Shown here piece after piece: positions 5,619 through 5,905 of a stretch of 5,905 nt of DNA. The notes under the pieces were generated by a model that saw nothing but the letters and a program-made list of their open reading frames with translations, searched no databases and was not told the origin of the DNA. A program made the translations under genes and the position numbers. Positions within the stretch are counted from its first letter, which is position 1; each line of letters opens with the position of its first letter. This stretch comes from Candidatus Competibacteraceae bacterium (GTDB lineage: Bacteria; Pseudomonadota; Gammaproteobacteria; Competibacterales; Competibacteraceae): contig SKOM01000218.1 of assembly GCA_007120095.1 (NCBI GenBank), positions 1-5,905 on the forward strand, read 5' to 3'.

Positions 5619-5905
5619 ATGCGCTACCGCGATCTACGCGATTTTATTCAGCAGCTGGAACAATCCAATCAACTTAGACGTATCTGTGCTGAGGTTGATC
5701 CTAATCTGGAAATTACCGAAATCAGTGATCGGGTATTACGGGCCGGTGGGCCGGCGCTGTTATTTGAACGCCCTAAGGGCTATGACATCCCGGTGCTGGC
5801 CAACCTGTTCGGCACCCCACAGCGGGTGGCCCTGGGTATGGGTGAGGATTCGGTTAGCGCTCTGCGCGAAGTCGGTCAATTACTCGCTTTTCTCAAACAG
5901 CCGGA
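5619..5905 (+). CDS. ubiD: UbiD, 4-hydroxy-3-polyprenylbenzoate decarboxylase, N-terminal part
   Basis: The first 95 residues of a protein that is about 490-500 residues in E. coli; the rest lies beyond the window. UbiD decarboxylates 4-hydroxy-3-polyprenylbenzoate in ubiquinone synthesis, using prenylated FMN made by UbiX, and acts as a soluble enzyme. The N-terminal pattern is diagnostic: MRYRDLRDFI at the start, VDPNLEITEISDRVLRAGGP (26-45), ALLFERPKGY, then NLFGTPQRVALGMG (62-75) and SALREVGQLLAFLK. The start at ATG 5619 is supported by AGGA at 5609-5612, six bases upstream. An ATG at 5614 is out of frame. The catalytic and cofactor-binding residues are not in the window. The gene is divergent from the tRNA gene, and a small perfect dyad TTAGC-C-GCTAA (5547-5557) lies in the 104-base gap between them. 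Confidence 0.96.
   Translation, partial: MRYRDLRDFIQQLEQSNQLRRICAEVDPNLEITEISDRVLRAGGPALLFERPKGYDIPVLANLFGTPQRVALGMGEDSVSALREVGQLLAFLKQP

Noticed and set aside
1..5905. CRISPR array, insertion sequence or phage genes
   Set aside because: No regularly spaced repeats, terminal inverted repeats, transposase or phage-like proteins were seen on either strand.

Overview
The window suggests a gammaproteobacterium, probably one with an autotrophic or C1/C3-centred metabolism. The evidence is the close match of the right-edge gene to E. coli-type UbiD of ubiquinone synthesis, a CbbY-type sugar phosphatase, a GTP-type PEP carboxykinase, sigma70-like promoters, and a Rho-independent terminator. The genus cannot be fixed from the sequence alone.

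Layout, left to right. Bases 1-387 hold no gene that can be called with confidence. They contain a weak minus-strand open frame running off the left edge and a candidate promoter. Next, all on the plus strand, come a zinc-dependent alcohol dehydrogenase family gene (388-1374, clearly more GC-rich than the rest), a PEP mutase / isocitrate lyase superfamily gene (1483-2394), a CbbY-like HAD phosphatase (2563-3327) and pckG, GTP-dependent PEP carboxykinase (3458-5341). pckG is closed by a strong intrinsic terminator (5384-5413). Facing it is a tRNA-Arg(CCG) gene on the minus strand (5438-5514) with an encoded CCA end. The start of ubiD (5619 onward) runs off the right edge.

How the genes may work together. 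PckG interconverts oxaloacetate and PEP. The PEP mutase / isocitrate lyase superfamily protein acts on C3-C4 or longer 2-oxo/2-hydroxy acids and typically yields pyruvate or a similar oxo acid. CbbY removes phosphate from xylulose-1,5-bisphosphate, a misfire inhibitor of Rubisco. Together they suggest a neighbourhood around the PEP/pyruvate/oxaloacetate node in a carbon-fixing or C1 organism, but each gene has a gap of about 90-170 bases before it and possibly its own promoter, so a single operon is not shown. The dehydrogenase looks like a later arrival. tRNA-Arg and ubiD are unrelated housekeeping genes.

I found no convincing new biological system. The points most worth a second look are the unknown substrate of the lyase, the CbbY gene standing apart from any Rubisco genes in this window, the dyad symmetries in the pckG leader, and the compositional break at the dehydrogenase gene.
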